DNA from: Micrococcus flavus
Lineage (GTDB): Bacteria > Actinomycetota > Actinomycetes > Actinomycetales > Micrococcaceae
Assembly: GCF_014204815.1 (NCBI RefSeq)
Contig: NZ_JACHMC010000001.1
Span: forward strand, 1,488,001-1,552,000
Length of the DNA: 64,000 nt
Reading direction: 5' to 3'
Shown piece after piece: positions 17,191 to 29,094 of this stretch. The position numbers were made by a program, and so were the translations under genes. The stretch's first letter is position 1; every line of letters starts with the position of its first letter. The notes below the pieces were generated by a model. It was not told where the DNA came from, did no database searches, and worked only from the letters and a program-made list of their open reading frames with translations.

Positions 17191-18110
17191 GCCGCCGGAC
17201 GGGCTGGTCGCCGCCACCGCGCCGCTCGTGGGCCCGGACCCCGGAGCCGACCCCGTCCCGTGGACGGCCGTGTGGGCGGAGGAGGACGGGGCCGAAGACG
17301 TCCTCGTGTGGTCCGGCCCGGCGGACCGTGCATCCCGCGCCCTGCTGGTCCGTGCCCGCCCCGTGCCCGCCCTGCGTCTGAGCTCCACCCTGATGGACCA
17401 CCACGTCCACGGGGGCACAGGCGTGGACGCGGCCACCGCCGACCCGGACGCGGTGGTCCGATGGCTGCGGTCCCTGCGGTCCGCCGGCGTGGGCCGCACC
17501 CTGGCCTCGCTGCCCGCCCTGGGCCCGGAGGCGCTGGCCGAGGCCCTCGAGCGGCTGCGCGGACCCTGGGAGCGGGGGCTGCTGGCCGGGGCGCACCTCG
17601 AGGGCCCCTTCCTCTCCCCCGCCCGCGCGGGGGCCCACGCCCCGGAGGTCCTCTGCCCGCCCGACTCCGCGGCGGGCCGGCGGATCCAGGCCGTGATCGA
17701 CGCCGTCCGAGGCGCGGGCGACCCCACCCCCGTGGTGACGCACCTGTTCAACGCGATGCGCCCCTTCCATCACCGCGACCCGGGACCCCTGCCCGCGCTC
17801 CTGGCCGCCGCCCGTCAGGGTCGGGCGCGCCTCGAGCTGATCGCCGACGGCGTGCACGTGGCCGACGAGGTGCTGGCGGAGCTCCTCGAGGACCCCGGGC
17901 TGGCGCCCCGCATCCTCCTGGTCTCCGCCGCCGTGGCGGCCACGGGTGCCCGTGCGCGCCGCGGCGGACGCGCCCCGCCTGGACGCCGGTGACTCCCCCG
18001 CCCTGGCCGGCGGCGCGGTCGGCCTGCCGCCGGCGGGCGGGTGCGGGTCCTCACCGTTCCGGAGGGGGCGCGGCGGGCCGGGTGACCCGTGGCCGGCTCG
18101 GCCCTCAGGC
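17168..18110 (+). pseudogene. nagA: N-acetylglucosamine-6-phosphate deacetylase remnant
   Basis: Recognisable NagA blocks remain: DHHVHGGTGVDA (metal-binding start), GAHLEGPFLSPARAGAH, VTHLFNAMRPFHHRDPG and ELIADGVHVADEVL. About 80-100 residues are missing between PEVLCPPD and VTHLFNAM, including the usual GHT metal histidine. The catalytic Asp of the V-S-D-A motif is Ala (VSAAVAATG). The frame then shifts: the first frame stops at 17992, while DAGDSPALAGGAV, the expected downstream block, continues in another frame. The 5' end overlaps nucS by 23 nt. Loss of amino-sugar use is inferred only for this locus. Confidence 0.85.
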
Positions 18111-18518
18111 CCGGCCCGGCGGATGCCACCAGGAGTGCCCGGCCTGGGAGGGACCGGACTCGGACCATGCGCGCAGCGCGCCGGCGACGGCGTCCTCCAC
18201 CTCGAGGGTCACCGCGGCGCCGGCGGTGCCGATCTCCAGGCGCGTGCGACCGGCGGTCTCCGCGGGCGCCCGGGTGATCTCGAGGTCCCAGCGACGCGCC
18301 GACCAGCACGTCCGCTCGGGCAGCCACCGGGACGCGAGGGACAGCCGGTCCTCCCCGTAGCGCCCCACCACCCGACGGCGTCGGCCGCCCTCGCCCACGA
18401 CGACGCCGTCGAACGCCCCCGGAGACGACATGAGGGTCCGGTGCCGCATCCAGGCGGCCAGCGCCAGCAGTGCGAGCACTGCCGACGCCGCCACGAGAAG
18501 CAGCACCGGACCCTGCAT
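18105..18518 (-). CDS. DUF2550 family membrane protein
   Basis: A 137-residue protein with one N-terminal membrane segment (residues 4-23) followed by RHRTLMSSPGAFDG and a soluble domain with RWDLEITRAP. This matches the actinobacterial DUF2550 family, whose gene characteristically follows atpC. It lies 23 nt downstream of atpC and is probably cotranscribed with the ATP synthase genes. Function unknown. Confidence 0.85.
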   Translation of the reverse strand: MQGPVLLLVAASAVLALLALAAWMRHRTLMSSPGAFDGVVVGEGGRRRRVVGRYGEDRLSLASRWLPERTCWSARRWDLEITRAPAETAGRTRLEIGTAGAAVTLEVEDAVAGALRAWSESGPSQAGHSWWHPPGRA

Positions 18519-18541
18519 GATCGAGCGGCCGGTCCGCGGCG

Positions 18542-18814
18542 TCAGGCCGCGGCACCGCCCAGCTGGGCGGCAGAGGCCGCGATCACCACGCGGTCGTGGT
18601 CCACGGAGAAGAAGCCTCCCTGGGCCTGCGCGGTGACGGTCCCGCCGTCGGTGGTGCGGACCACGACCTCGCCGTCGCCGAGCACGGCGAGCATCGGGGT
18701 GTGGCCGGGGAGGATGCCGATCTCGCCGTTGATCGTGCGCGCCGAGACGGCGGACGCCGACCCGGACCAGATGGCCTTCTCCTCGGAGACGATCTCCACT
18801 GCGAGCTCAGCCAT
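18542..18814 (-). CDS. atpC: F1Fo ATP synthase subunit epsilon
   Basis: A 90-residue protein holding only the N-terminal beta-sandwich: LAVEIVSEEKAIWSG, GEIGILPGHTPMLAVLGDGEVVVR and a shortened C-terminus. The C-terminal helical hairpin that inhibits rotation in E. coli epsilon (about 138 residues) is essentially missing, a trait shared by several Actinobacteria. It starts 3 nt after the atpD stop. Confidence 0.95.
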   Translation of the reverse strand: MAELAVEIVSEEKAIWSGSASAVSARTINGEIGILPGHTPMLAVLGDGEVVVRTTDGGTVTAQAQGGFFSVDHDRVVIAASAAQLGGAAA

Positions 18815-18817
18815 GGA

Positions 18818-21216
<2,399 letters not shown>

Positions 21217-21299
21217 GGTGGTCCTTTCCCTGGCGGGAGGGCGGCCCGGCGTCGTCCCCGTGGGGTCCGACGCCGGATCACTTCCTCACCGACCGTCGG

Positions 21300-22934
21300 T
21301 CAGCGCTTCTGCTTGGTGATCTGCTCCTGCGCGACCTGGTCCTGACCGATCGCGCGGTGCTCCTCGTGGCCGGGGACGACACCGTCGTGGCCGGTGGCCT
21401 GGAAGCCCTTCTTGAACGCCTCGATCTCGCGCTCCAGCGCGGCGACCGTGTCGTCCTCGAGCTTGCCGGTCGAGCCGATCGCCGCGAGGGCGACGTCCTT
21501 GCGGCGCAGGTGGTCGATGAACTCGCGCTCGAAGCGCAGCACGTCCTCCACCGAGACCTCGTCGAGGTGGCCCTTGGAGCCGGCCCAGATGGACACGACC
21601 TGCTCCTCGACCGGGTACGGCGAGTACTGCGGCTGCTTGAGCAGCTCCATCAGGCGCTCACCTCGGGCGAGCTGGCGGCGGGTGGCCGGGTCCAGGTCGG
21701 AGGCGAACATGGAGAACGCCTGCTGGTCGCGGTACTGCGCCAGGTCGAGCTTCAGCGTGCCGGAGACCTTCTTCATGGCCTTCACCTGCGCGGCGCCGCC
21801 CACGCGGGACACCGAGATGCCCACGTCCACGGCCGGACGCTGGTTGGCGTTGAACAGGTCCGACTGCAGGAAGATCTGGCCGTCGGTGATGGAGATGACG
21901 TTGGTCGGGATGTAGGCCGACACGTCGTTCGCCTTGGTCTCGATCAGCGGCAGGCCGGTCATCGAGCCCGCGCCCATCTCGTCCGAGAGCTTGGCGCAGC
22001 GCTCGAGGAGCCGGGAGTGGAGGTAGAAGACGTCGCCCGGGTAGGCCTCGCGTCCCGGGGGACGGCGCAGCAGCAGGGACACGGCGCGGTAGGCCTCGGC
22101 CTGCTTCGACAGGTCGTCGAAGATGATCAGGACGTGCTTGCCGCCGTACATCCAGTGCTGGCCGATGGCCGAGCCGGCGTAGGGGGCGAGGTACTTGAAG
22201 CCGGCCGGGTCGGAGGCCGGGGAGGCCACGATCGTGGTGTACTCCAGGGCGCCGTGCTCCTCGAGGGTCGCGCGGACGCCGGCGATCGTGGAGGCCTTCT
22301 GGCCCACGGCCACGTAGACGCAGCGGACCTGCTTGTCCACGTCGCCCGACTCCCAGTTCGCCTTCTGGTTCAGGATGGTGTCGACGGCGATGGCCGTCTT
22401 GCCGGTCTGGCGGTCACCGATGATCAGCTGGCGCTGGCCGCGGCCGATCGGGATCATGGCGTCGATCGCCTTGATGCCGGTCTGCAGCGGCTCGTGCACC
22501 GACTTGCGCTGGGTCACGGTGGGCGCCTGCAGCTCGAGGGCGCGGCGGCCCTCGGCCTCGATCGGGCCCATGTCGTCCAGCGGCTGGCCCAGCGGGTCCA
22601 CGACGCGGCCCAGGAAGCCGTCGCCCACGGGCACGGAGAGGATCTCCCCCGTGCGCTGGACCTCCATGCCCTCGCGGATCTCCTGGAACTCGCCGAGCAC
22701 CACGACGCCGATCTCACGGGCGTCGAGGTTCTGGGCCAGGCCGAGGATGCCGTTCTCGAAGCGCAGCAGCTCGTTCGCCATGACGGAGGGGAGGCCCTCC
22801 ACCCGGGCGATGCCGTCCGCCGCGGAGATGACGCGGCCCACCTCGGTGCGCTCGGTGTCCGACGGTTCGTACGATGCCGCGAAGTCGTTCAAGGCATTGC
22901 GGACATCGTCGGCGTTGATGGTCAGTTCGGCCAT
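21300..22934 (-). CDS. atpA: F1Fo ATP synthase subunit alpha
   Basis: Non-catalytic nucleotide-binding subunit of F1, 544 residues, with P-loop GDRQTGKT at 173-180. The conserved [17 protein letters not shown] and [18 protein letters not shown] segments are present. The [11 protein letters not shown] start has a GGGA-type ribosome site; an in-frame ATG eleven codons upstream is less likely. The C-terminal extension past residue 510 is charged. Confidence 0.97.
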   Translation of the reverse strand: MAELTINADDVRNALNDFAASYEPSDTERTEVGRVISAADGIARVEGLPSVMANELLRFENGILGLAQNLDAREIGVVVLGEFQEIREGMEVQRTGEILSVPVGDGFLGRVVDPLGQPLDDMGPIEAEGRRALELQAPTVTQRKSVHEPLQTGIKAIDAMIPIGRGQRQLIIGDRQTGKTAIAVDTILNQKANWESGDVDKQVRCVYVAVGQKASTIAGVRATLEEHGALEYTTIVASPASDPAGFKYLAPYAGSAIGQHWMYGGKHVLIIFDDLSKQAEAYRAVSLLLRRPPGREAYPGDVFYLHSRLLERCAKLSDEMGAGSMTGLPLIETKANDVSAYIPTNVISITDGQIFLQSDLFNANQRPAVDVGISVSRVGGAAQVKAMKKVSGTLKLDLAQYRDQQAFSMFASDLDPATRRQLARGERLMELLKQPQYSPYPVEEQVVSIWAGSKGHLDEVSVEDVLRFEREFIDHLRRKDVALAAIGSTGKLEDDTVAALEREIEAFKKGFQATGHDGVVPGHEEHRAIGQDQVAQEQITKQKR

Positions 22935-23030
22935 CTGCAGTCCCTGCTCTCTGTGCTTGGTGATCATCGACGTGACGATGATGCGGATGTTCGTGGATGG
23001 GCCGTGGGCGGCCTGGCCGGCACGCGCCGG

Positions 23031-23846
23031 TCAGGCCGCCATGCGGCGCTGGAGGTCGTTGAGCCGGCTGGCCATGGACCCGTCGACGACGTCGTCCCCG
23101 ACCTGCACGCGGATGCCCCCCACCACGGAGGGGTCCACGGTCACATCGAGCACGAGGTCCCGGCCGAAGGCCCGGCGCAGGCCCGCGGCGAGCCGCTCCT
23201 GCTGACCGGCGTCGAGCGGACGGGCGACCGTCACCTCGGCGATCCACTGGCGCTGGCGCTCCGCCACGACGTCCGCGTGCTGACGCACCGCGGCGAAGGG
23301 CTTGACGCCGCGCGGGGAGGCCACCGCGCGCTCGACGAGCAGACGGCCGGCCTCGGAGGCCTGCGGCCCCAGGAGGCGCGTGGCCAGCTGCGCCCGCGCG
23401 GAGGCGGGGGCGCGCTGGTCGGTCAGCGCGCGCTGCACGTCGTGCGACTCCTCGGCCACGCGGTTGAAGGCCAGGAGCTCCCCCGAGAGGGCGGCCAGGC
23501 CGTCGTGCCCGCCACGGGCCGCCTCGCCGGCGGCCGCGTGGGCGGCCGCCGTCTCGAGGGCGTCCCCGAAGTCACGCTCGGTCGACCAGCGCCGACCCGC
23601 GAGGTCCTTGAGGACCTGCAGCGCACCGGGGCCCACCCGACTGCCGAACAGGGAGTCCACGACGCCGGAACGGCGCTCGGTGCTCCAGGCGGGGTCCGTG
23701 AGGGCGCGCCGCAGCCCGCCCTGCTGGTCCACGACGTCCAGCGCCGCGAACAGCTCGCGTGCCAGGGCGACGCCGCCCTCGTCCAGCACCGTGCCGACCT
23801 CCTTCAGGGAGGCGGCCAGCGAGTCCCTCGATGCGCCCGTGGTCAT
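23031..23846 (-). CDS. atpH: F1Fo ATP synthase subunit delta
   Basis: Stator subunit linking F1 to subunit b. A 271-residue protein, longer than the roughly 180-residue E. coli form but normal for Actinobacteria. The C-terminal signature (VTVDPSVVGGIRVQVGDDVVDGSMASRLNDL) is clear. The start overlaps the atpF stop by 4 nt. Confidence 0.95.
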   Translation of the reverse strand: MTTGASRDSLAASLKEVGTVLDEGGVALARELFAALDVVDQQGGLRRALTDPAWSTERRSGVVDSLFGSRVGPGALQVLKDLAGRRWSTERDFGDALETAAAHAAAGEAARGGHDGLAALSGELLAFNRVAEESHDVQRALTDQRAPASARAQLATRLLGPQASEAGRLLVERAVASPRGVKPFAAVRQHADVVAERQRQWIAEVTVARPLDAGQQERLAAGLRRAFGRDLVLDVTVDPSVVGGIRVQVGDDVVDGSMASRLNDLQRRMAA

Positions 23847-24397
23847 TCGGACACACCTGCGCTCTGGTGCCGGTCGAGGTCAGCGAGGAAGCGGTCCACC
23901 ACACGCTGGGAGCGGGCGTCGTCCTCGAGGGACTCGCCCACGATCTTGCTCGCGAGGGTGGTGGCCAGCGTGCCGACCTCACCCTTGAGCTGCGCGGCGG
24001 CCTGGGCGCGGTCCGCGGCGATCTGGGCCTGGGCCTGCTCCGTGATGCGCGCCGACTCGGACGCGGCGCGCTCGCGCGCCTCGGCCACGATCTGGGCGCC
24101 CTCGGTGCGGGCCTCCTCGCGGATGCGGTTGGCCTCCTGGCGGGCGTCCGCCAGCTGGCTCTCGTAGTCCGCCATCATCGCGTTCGCCTCGGCCTGGGCC
24201 TTCTCTGCCTTGGCGAGACCGCCCTCGATCGCCTCGACGCGGTCCGTGTAGGACTTCTCGAGGGCCGGGACGATGAACTTGACGACGATGAACATCAGCA
24301 CGGCGAAGCCCACCGTGGTGACGAGGATCTCCCACGGGTTCGGGATCAGGGGGTTGGCCCCCTCCGCCGCCGCGAGGATCAGTCCGTTGCTGATCAT
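23843..24397 (-). CDS. atpF: F1Fo ATP synthase subunit b
   Basis: Peripheral stalk. A 184-residue protein with one membrane helix at about residues 25-47 (WEILVTTVGFAVLMFIVVKFI), then a long charged coiled coil (ALEKSYTDRVEAIEGGLAKAE onward) reaching subunit delta. It follows atpE by 85 nt and overlaps atpH by 4 nt. Confidence 0.96.
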   Translation of the reverse strand: MISNGLILAAAEGANPLIPNPWEILVTTVGFAVLMFIVVKFIVPALEKSYTDRVEAIEGGLAKAEKAQAEANAMMADYESQLADARQEANRIREEARTEGAQIVAEARERAASESARITEQAQAQIAADRAQAAAQLKGEVGTLATTLASKIVGESLEDDARSQRVVDRFLADLDRHQSAGVSE

Positions 24398-24482
24398 CTT
24401 CTAACCATCCTTCGATCGGGTGTCCTGTCAGGCGTGGGCCGGGCCGCCGCGGACACGGCGGCCGGCCCTGGCACGGACAGGA

Positions 24483-24695
24483 TCAGTTGATGACGAAGGC
24501 GAAGACCAGGCCGAGGATGGCGAGGGCCTCGGCGAGCGCGAAGCCCAGGAGGGCGATCGGCTGCAGGATGCGCTGGGCCTCGGGCTGACGGGCGACGCCG
24601 TTGATGTAGGCGGCGAAGATGAGGCCCACGCCGATCGCGGAGCCGATGGCGGCGAGGCCGTAGCCGATCATGTTGAGGGAGCCGGAGATTTCCAT
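24483..24695 (-). CDS. atpE: F1Fo ATP synthase subunit c
   Basis: Ring-forming proton carrier. 70 residues in two membrane helices joined by the polar ARQP loop (35-38). The ion-binding carboxylate is E56 in FALAEALAI, and the first helix has the Gly/Ala packing motif [14 protein letters not shown] follows an AAGGAAG ribosome site, so an upstream in-frame ATG is not used. Confidence 0.97.
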   Translation of the reverse strand: MEISGSLNMIGYGLAAIGSAIGVGLIFAAYINGVARQPEAQRILQPIALLGFALAEALAILGLVFAFVIN

Positions 24696-24846
24696 GGTGC
24701 TTCCTTTCACGGGGCCGGGTGGTCCGGCCGGGTTGGGGGGAGGAGGTCCTCCCGGAGTGGTTCCTCCGAGCGGAGGGCCGGGAAGTCTGGTGACGGCGGT
24801 GCCGTCGGACCCGTCACCGCCGACCGGGGCCGGCGGTGCGGGGAGA

Positions 24847-25647
24847 TCAGTGGTCGTTCGCGTCGATCGCGCCCTGGATGTACAGGGCGGTCAGGAGCGT
24901 GAACACGAAGGCCTGCAGGTACATGAGCAGGATCTCGAGGAGGTAGAGGGCCACCGAGGCCAGGATCACGAGGACGCCGGTGCCCGCCAGGAGCGGGTTG
25001 CCCGTCTGGGTGATCAGGAACGCGGCGCCGGCGCCGGCGAGCATCACGATCATGTGGCCGGCGAGCATGACGGCCATCAGTCGAAGGGAGTGGGTCAGCG
25101 GACGCACGATGAAGTTGGAGATGATCTCCAGCGGCACGAGCAGCGGCAGGATCCAGCCGGGGACGCCGGAGGGCACGACGGCGAGCTTGAGGTACTTCGG
25201 TCCATGGTGCTTGAGGCCCACGCCGATCCAGATCGCGTACACGATCAGGGCGATCGCATAGGCGGAGCCCGCGTGCGAGAAGGACGGCAGCTGGAACCCC
25301 GGGATGGCCCCAAAGAGGTTGTTCACGAGGACGAAGAAGAAGATCGCGAACAGCAGGGGGACCCACTGCTTGAAGTTCCGCTCTCCCATGACGTCCCGGC
25401 CGATGCCGTTGCGCACGAACGCGTAGCCGGACTCGGCGAGCCACTGGGCCCGGCCGGGGACCAGCTGCGGGCGGCGCATGGCCCACGCGAAGAACGCCGT
25501 GATGAGCACGACGGAGAGCAGCACCAGCAGCATCTGCTTGCCGAAGCCCGTCCCGTAGTGGGCGCCCCACGGCAGGAGATCCGGCAGGTGGGCGTCCGAG
25601 ACGGACGGGGGCACGAATTCTGCGTTGGCCAGCACGAGGGGTAGCAC
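24847..25647 (-). CDS. atpB: F1Fo ATP synthase subunit a
   Basis: Membrane stator with the proton half-channels. The 266-residue protein has five to six membrane segments. The essential arginine is in [14 protein letters not shown], and the last helix carries [14 protein letters not shown]-type residues (here [19 protein letters not shown]). A GTG start is chosen at 25645-25647 because an AGAGGA ribosome site lies 6 nt upstream. The open frame upstream of that is Arg/Pro-rich and unlike subunit a. Confidence 0.95.
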   Translation of the reverse strand: MLPLVLANAEFVPPSVSDAHLPDLLPWGAHYGTGFGKQMLLVLLSVVLITAFFAWAMRRPQLVPGRAQWLAESGYAFVRNGIGRDVMGERNFKQWVPLLFAIFFFVLVNNLFGAIPGFQLPSFSHAGSAYAIALIVYAIWIGVGLKHHGPKYLKLAVVPSGVPGWILPLLVPLEIISNFIVRPLTHSLRLMAVMLAGHMIVMLAGAGAAFLITQTGNPLLAGTGVLVILASVALYLLEILLMYLQAFVFTLLTALYIQGAIDANDH

Positions 25648-25847
25648 GCGGGTCCTCTCCGAAGTGGTGCGCCGACGACCGGGTGCCCCGGCTCGGACGC
25701 GCGCGGCCCCGCGGCGGTGCGGGGCGGGCGAGATGAGGTCACGGAGCGGCACGCGGTGCCGTGGATGTGTTCGCTGTAGACGATATCAAACGGGGGCGGC
25801 CCTCCGTGCCGCGCACATCCGCATGGCGCCGCGGTCGAGGCCGGGTC

Positions 25848-26300
25848 TCAGGGCCCGTACACGGCGCGGCGCGTCCGCGCGAACACGAGCACCTCCACGA
25901 CCTGCCACACGGCCACCGCGACGAGCGCTCCGGCGGCGGTCGGGAGGACCTGGGCCCAGGACGGCGGCGGCACCGCCGCGAGCAGCACGGCGTACAGCGC
26001 CAGCTTCGCCACGAGTGCCCCCATGGCCAGCGGCAGGGCGAGCTCGCGGGCGTGGTCCCACGCGAGCGCCGTCGTCGCCCCCGTCAGGGCCGAGAGGACC
26101 AGGACCACTCCCCCGCCGAGGAGTGCCGAGAGCGCCGCGGCGGACCCGTGGAGCAGGCCGGCGGCGGCCGTCACCAGGAGCAGGGCCACCGCGGTCGCGC
26201 CCGCACTCCAGCGCAGGATCCCCCACCACCCGGCACGGTTCTCCCAGCGCCGACGACGGCGGCGCCCGGCGCCGACGGAGCCGGCGTCACGGGCGCCCAT
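25848..26300 (-). CDS. AtpI-like membrane protein
   Basis: A 150-residue protein with a basic N-terminus (GRRRRRRWENRAG) and about four membrane segments. Its position just upstream of atpB, with 200 nt between, and the hydrophobic pattern (GGGVVLVLSALTGATTALAW) fit the poorly conserved ATP synthase subunit I, which aids c-ring assembly or Mg2+ supply in other bacteria. Sequence identity to AtpI cannot be judged by eye. It overlaps the wecA-like gene by 14 nt. Confidence 0.65.
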   Translation of the reverse strand: MGARDAGSVGAGRRRRRRWENRAGWWGILRWSAGATAVALLLVTAAAGLLHGSAAALSALLGGGVVLVLSALTGATTALAWDHARELALPLAMGALVAKLALYAVLLAAVPPPSWAQVLPTAAGALVAVAVWQVVEVLVFARTRRAVYGP

Positions 26301-27438
26301 GCCGACCTCCCGATCCGGTCGCGGCCGGCCGTGCGTCCTGGCCCTCGTGTCGGCGGTGCCGCAGCAGCGGGCGCAGGGTGACCCAGGCCGCGATGACCAG
26401 CACGAGCGCCGCCACGGGCAGGGCCGCGGCCGTGTGCACGAAGTTCAGGGACAGCGTTCCCCACGCCACGATGAACGCCCACAGCCACAGCACCGCGACG
26501 GCCTGCGGCTGGGTGAAGCCGCCGTCCACGAGGCGGTGGTGCAGGTGGCCGCGGTCCGCCGTGAACGGGCTGGCGCCCCGGGCGGTGCGGCGCAGGACCG
26601 AGGTGACGAGGTCGGCGAGCGGCAGGGCCACCACCGCCACGGACAGCAGCACGGGCATGTAGGCCGGGACGTTGCGGAAGCGGAAGCCCTCGAGCGCGCT
26701 GAGGTCCGCGGTGACGGCCACCGCCGCCGTGGACAGCAGCAGCCCCAGCAGCAGTGCCCCGCACTCCCCCATGAACACCGTGGCCGGGTGGCGGTTGTAC
26801 GGCAGGAACCCCGCGCACGCCCCGATCAGCAGCGCCATCAGCAGCGTGGCGAGGTTCGAGTAGTCGAACTGGTGGATGGTGCGGGTGAGCAGGTAGGTGT
26901 AGACGAAGAAGGCGGAGCCGCCGATCAGGGCGATGCCCGCCGCCAGGCCGTCCAGTCCGTCGACGAAGTTGATCGCGTTCATCGTCAGGACCACGACGAA
27001 CACCGTCAGCAGGATCTGCACCGGCTCGCTGCCCACCGGGACCCACCCCACGGGCATGGCCTCGATGCGGATGCCCCCCAGTGCCACGGCGAGGGCGGCA
27101 CCGCACTGGCCCACGAGCTTGGCCCACCACGGCAGGTCGACGAGGTCGTCCACGGCGCCCACCACGAGGATGACGACCAACGCCGTCAGGAGGCCGTGCA
27201 CGGGTTTCAGGTCCGTGAAGATGCCCGAGAAGAAGGGCACCGTGCCCGCCAGGGCCAGCCCGATGAGGACGGCCGCCACCATCGCCACGCCGCCGAACTT
27301 GGGCACGGGCCGGCCGTGCACGTCCCGGTCGCGCAGCGGCGTCCACGCGCCGGCACGCCGGCCGACCTCCCGCAGGAGCGGGGTCAGCGACACGCAGGCG
27401 AGCGTCGTGACGAGCACGACCAGGAGGTAGGCGCGCAT
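26287..27438 (-). CDS. Polyprenyl-phosphate glycosyl-1-phosphate transferase (WecA/TagO type)
   Basis: A 383-residue integral membrane enzyme of the MraY/WecA family that moves a sugar 1-phosphate from a UDP-sugar to undecaprenyl or decaprenyl phosphate. About ten to eleven membrane segments. The catalytic NAINFVDGLDGLAAG and the cytoplasmic HLHHRLVDGGFTQPQ (HHH loop) are visible, and DLVDLPWW fits the Mg-binding region. Likely role: priming teichuronic or teichoic acid or arabinogalactan-like linker synthesis; the exact sugar is unknown. Confidence 0.88.
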   Translation of the reverse strand: MRAYLLVVLVTTLACVSLTPLLREVGRRAGAWTPLRDRDVHGRPVPKFGGVAMVAAVLIGLALAGTVPFFSGIFTDLKPVHGLLTALVVILVVGAVDDLVDLPWWAKLVGQCGAALAVALGGIRIEAMPVGWVPVGSEPVQILLTVFVVVLTMNAINFVDGLDGLAAGIALIGGSAFFVYTYLLTRTIHQFDYSNLATLLMALLIGACAGFLPYNRHPATVFMGECGALLLGLLLSTAAVAVTADLSALEGFRFRNVPAYMPVLLSVAVVALPLADLVTSVLRRTARGASPFTADRGHLHHRLVDGGFTQPQAVAVLWLWAFIVAWGTLSLNFVHTAAALPVAALVLVIAAWVTLRPLLRHRRHEGQDARPAATGSGGRHGRP

Positions 27439-27448
27439 GGGGGGCCGG

Positions 27449-28147
27449 TCAGCGCTCCCCGGGGTCCGGGTCGGTCAGCGCCTCCGGCACCGGCGGCTCC
27501 TCCCCCTCGGCCAGCAGGTCCGGGACGACCTCGCGGAGCTCCTCGAGCGGCACCGCGCCCTGGCGCGCCACCCGGAACGGCGTGACGGTGCAGTCCACGA
27601 TCGTGGAGGGCGCGCGCGAGGACCGCTCCCCGCCGTCGAGGTAGAGGGCCACGGACTCGCCGAGCATCTCCTCGGCCTCCCGGGCCGTGGTGGCGGCGGC
27701 CATGCCGGTGCGGTTGGCGCTGGAGACGGCCATGGGGCCCACGGCGTAGAGGAGCTCGCGCGTGGCCGGGTCGGCGGGCACGCGCAGGGCCACCGTGCCC
27801 CGCGTCTCGCCGAGGTCCCAGGTGAGGGTGGGCTGGGACTTGAGGATCAGCGTGAGCGCTCCGGGCCAGAAGCGGCGGGCGAGCTCCTCAGCCGCGTCCG
27901 GGACGTCGTAGGCCAGGCCCGCCATGACGGAGCGGTCGGAGATCAGCACGGGCGGGGGCATGGTCCGTCCGCGGCCCTTGGCCGCCAGCAGGACGGCCAC
28001 GGCCAGCGGGGAGAACGCGTCCGCGCCGATGCCGTAGACGGTGTCCGTCGGCAGGACCACGCAGCCGCGGTCGGCCAGCACGGCGCGGGCGCGCTCGATC
28101 GCACCGCTCAGGTCGGAGGGGTCGGAGACGTCGATGAACTCACTCAC
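27449..28147 (-). CDS. tsaC: L-threonylcarbamoyladenylate synthase (Sua5/YrdC)
   Basis: Makes the threonylcarbamoyl-AMP used for t6A37 modification of tRNAs. The 232-residue protein has the YrdC fold landmarks: LPTDTVYGIGADAF, the LLAAKGRGRTMPPPVLI nucleotide region, RFWPGALTLIL, VALRVPADP and AVSSANRTG. The GTG start overlaps the prmC stop by 4 nt, linking two translation-fidelity genes. Confidence 0.94.
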   Translation of the reverse strand: MSEFIDVSDPSDLSGAIERARAVLADRGCVVLPTDTVYGIGADAFSPLAVAVLLAAKGRGRTMPPPVLISDRSVMAGLAYDVPDAAEELARRFWPGALTLILKSQPTLTWDLGETRGTVALRVPADPATRELLYAVGPMAVSSANRTGMAAATTAREAEEMLGESVALYLDGGERSSRAPSTIVDCTVTPFRVARQGAVPLEELREVVPDLLAEGEEPPVPEALTDPDPGER

Positions 28148-29094
28148 GGGGACATTGTCCCATCCACCCCGGGCGCGTCCGCCGCCGGGGCCCGACGCGC
28201 CGCCAGGAACCGGTCACGGCCGGCGGGGTCGGGCAGGACGCGCACGTCCGCGAACGCCCCCGAGGCGCTGGCGGCTGCCGACAGCTCCTCCCCCTGCGTC
28301 TCGTGGTGCTCCATCAGCACGGAGCCGCCCGGGCGCAGCAGGACCGCGGCCCGCCGCAGGATCCCCAGCGGCACGTCCAGTCCGCGCTCGCCGCCCCCGT
28401 ACAGGGCGAGGGACGGATCGCGACGCGCCTCCTCCTGCGGGGGCTCCTCGGCGTCGGGCACGTAGGGCGGATTGGACAGGACGAGGTCGACGGACCCTGC
28501 GAGATCCTCCCCCGCGACAAGGGCGTCTGCTTGTCGGAGTGCCACGCCGTGAGGGGTCAGGTTGCGCTCGGCCCAGCCGGCGGCGACGGGGTCGAGCTCC
28601 ACCGCCGTCACCTGCGCCGGGATGCCCCGCTCCCGCAGCCCCACCGCCACGGCCGCGGCGATGGCCCCGGAACCGGTGCACAGGTCCAGGACGACGAGCG
28701 GCCTCCGCCCCTGCCGCGCCCGGACGGCTCCCCGCCGCAGGGCCTCGTCCACGAGCGTCTCGGTCTCCGGCCGCGGCACGAACACCCCGGGACCCACGGC
28801 CAGGTCGAGGCCGTGGAAGGGGGCGGCGCCGGTCACGTGCTGGAGCGGCTCCCGCGCCGCGCGTCGGCCCACGAGCGCCGCGAACTCCTCGGCCTCGCCC
28901 GGTCCCGGCCGGGCGCCGGCGAGGATCCGCGCCAGGGCGGAGCCCCGGTCCTGGCCGAGCACGTGGGCCGCGAGCAGCTCGGCGTCGACGCGGGGCGCCT
29001 CCACCCCGGCTTCGGCGAGGGTCCCGACGGCGGCGCGGACCAGCCGCGACCAGTCGGCCGGCTCCGGCCGGGCCGGGCTCGGCGCGCCGCTCAC
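28144..29094 (-). CDS. prmC: Release factor glutamine methyltransferase
   Basis: Methylates the Gln of the GGQ motif in release factors. A 316-residue protein with an N-terminal substrate-recognition helical domain ([15 protein letters not shown]). The SAM-binding motif is LDLCTGSGA at 136-144 and the catalytic NPPY is at 208-211. The gene lies directly behind its substrate's gene, prfA, with a 4-nt overlap, the common bacterial arrangement. Confidence 0.97.
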   Translation of the reverse strand: MSGAPSPARPEPADWSRLVRAAVGTLAEAGVEAPRVDAELLAAHVLGQDRGSALARILAGARPGPGEAEEFAALVGRRAAREPLQHVTGAAPFHGLDLAVGPGVFVPRPETETLVDEALRRGAVRARQGRRPLVVLDLCTGSGAIAAAVAVGLRERGIPAQVTAVELDPVAAGWAERNLTPHGVALRQADALVAGEDLAGSVDLVLSNPPYVPDAEEPPQEEARRDPSLALYGGGERGLDVPLGILRRAAVLLRPGGSVLMEHHETQGEELSAAASASGAFADVRVLPDPAGRDRFLAARRAPAADAPGVDGTMSP

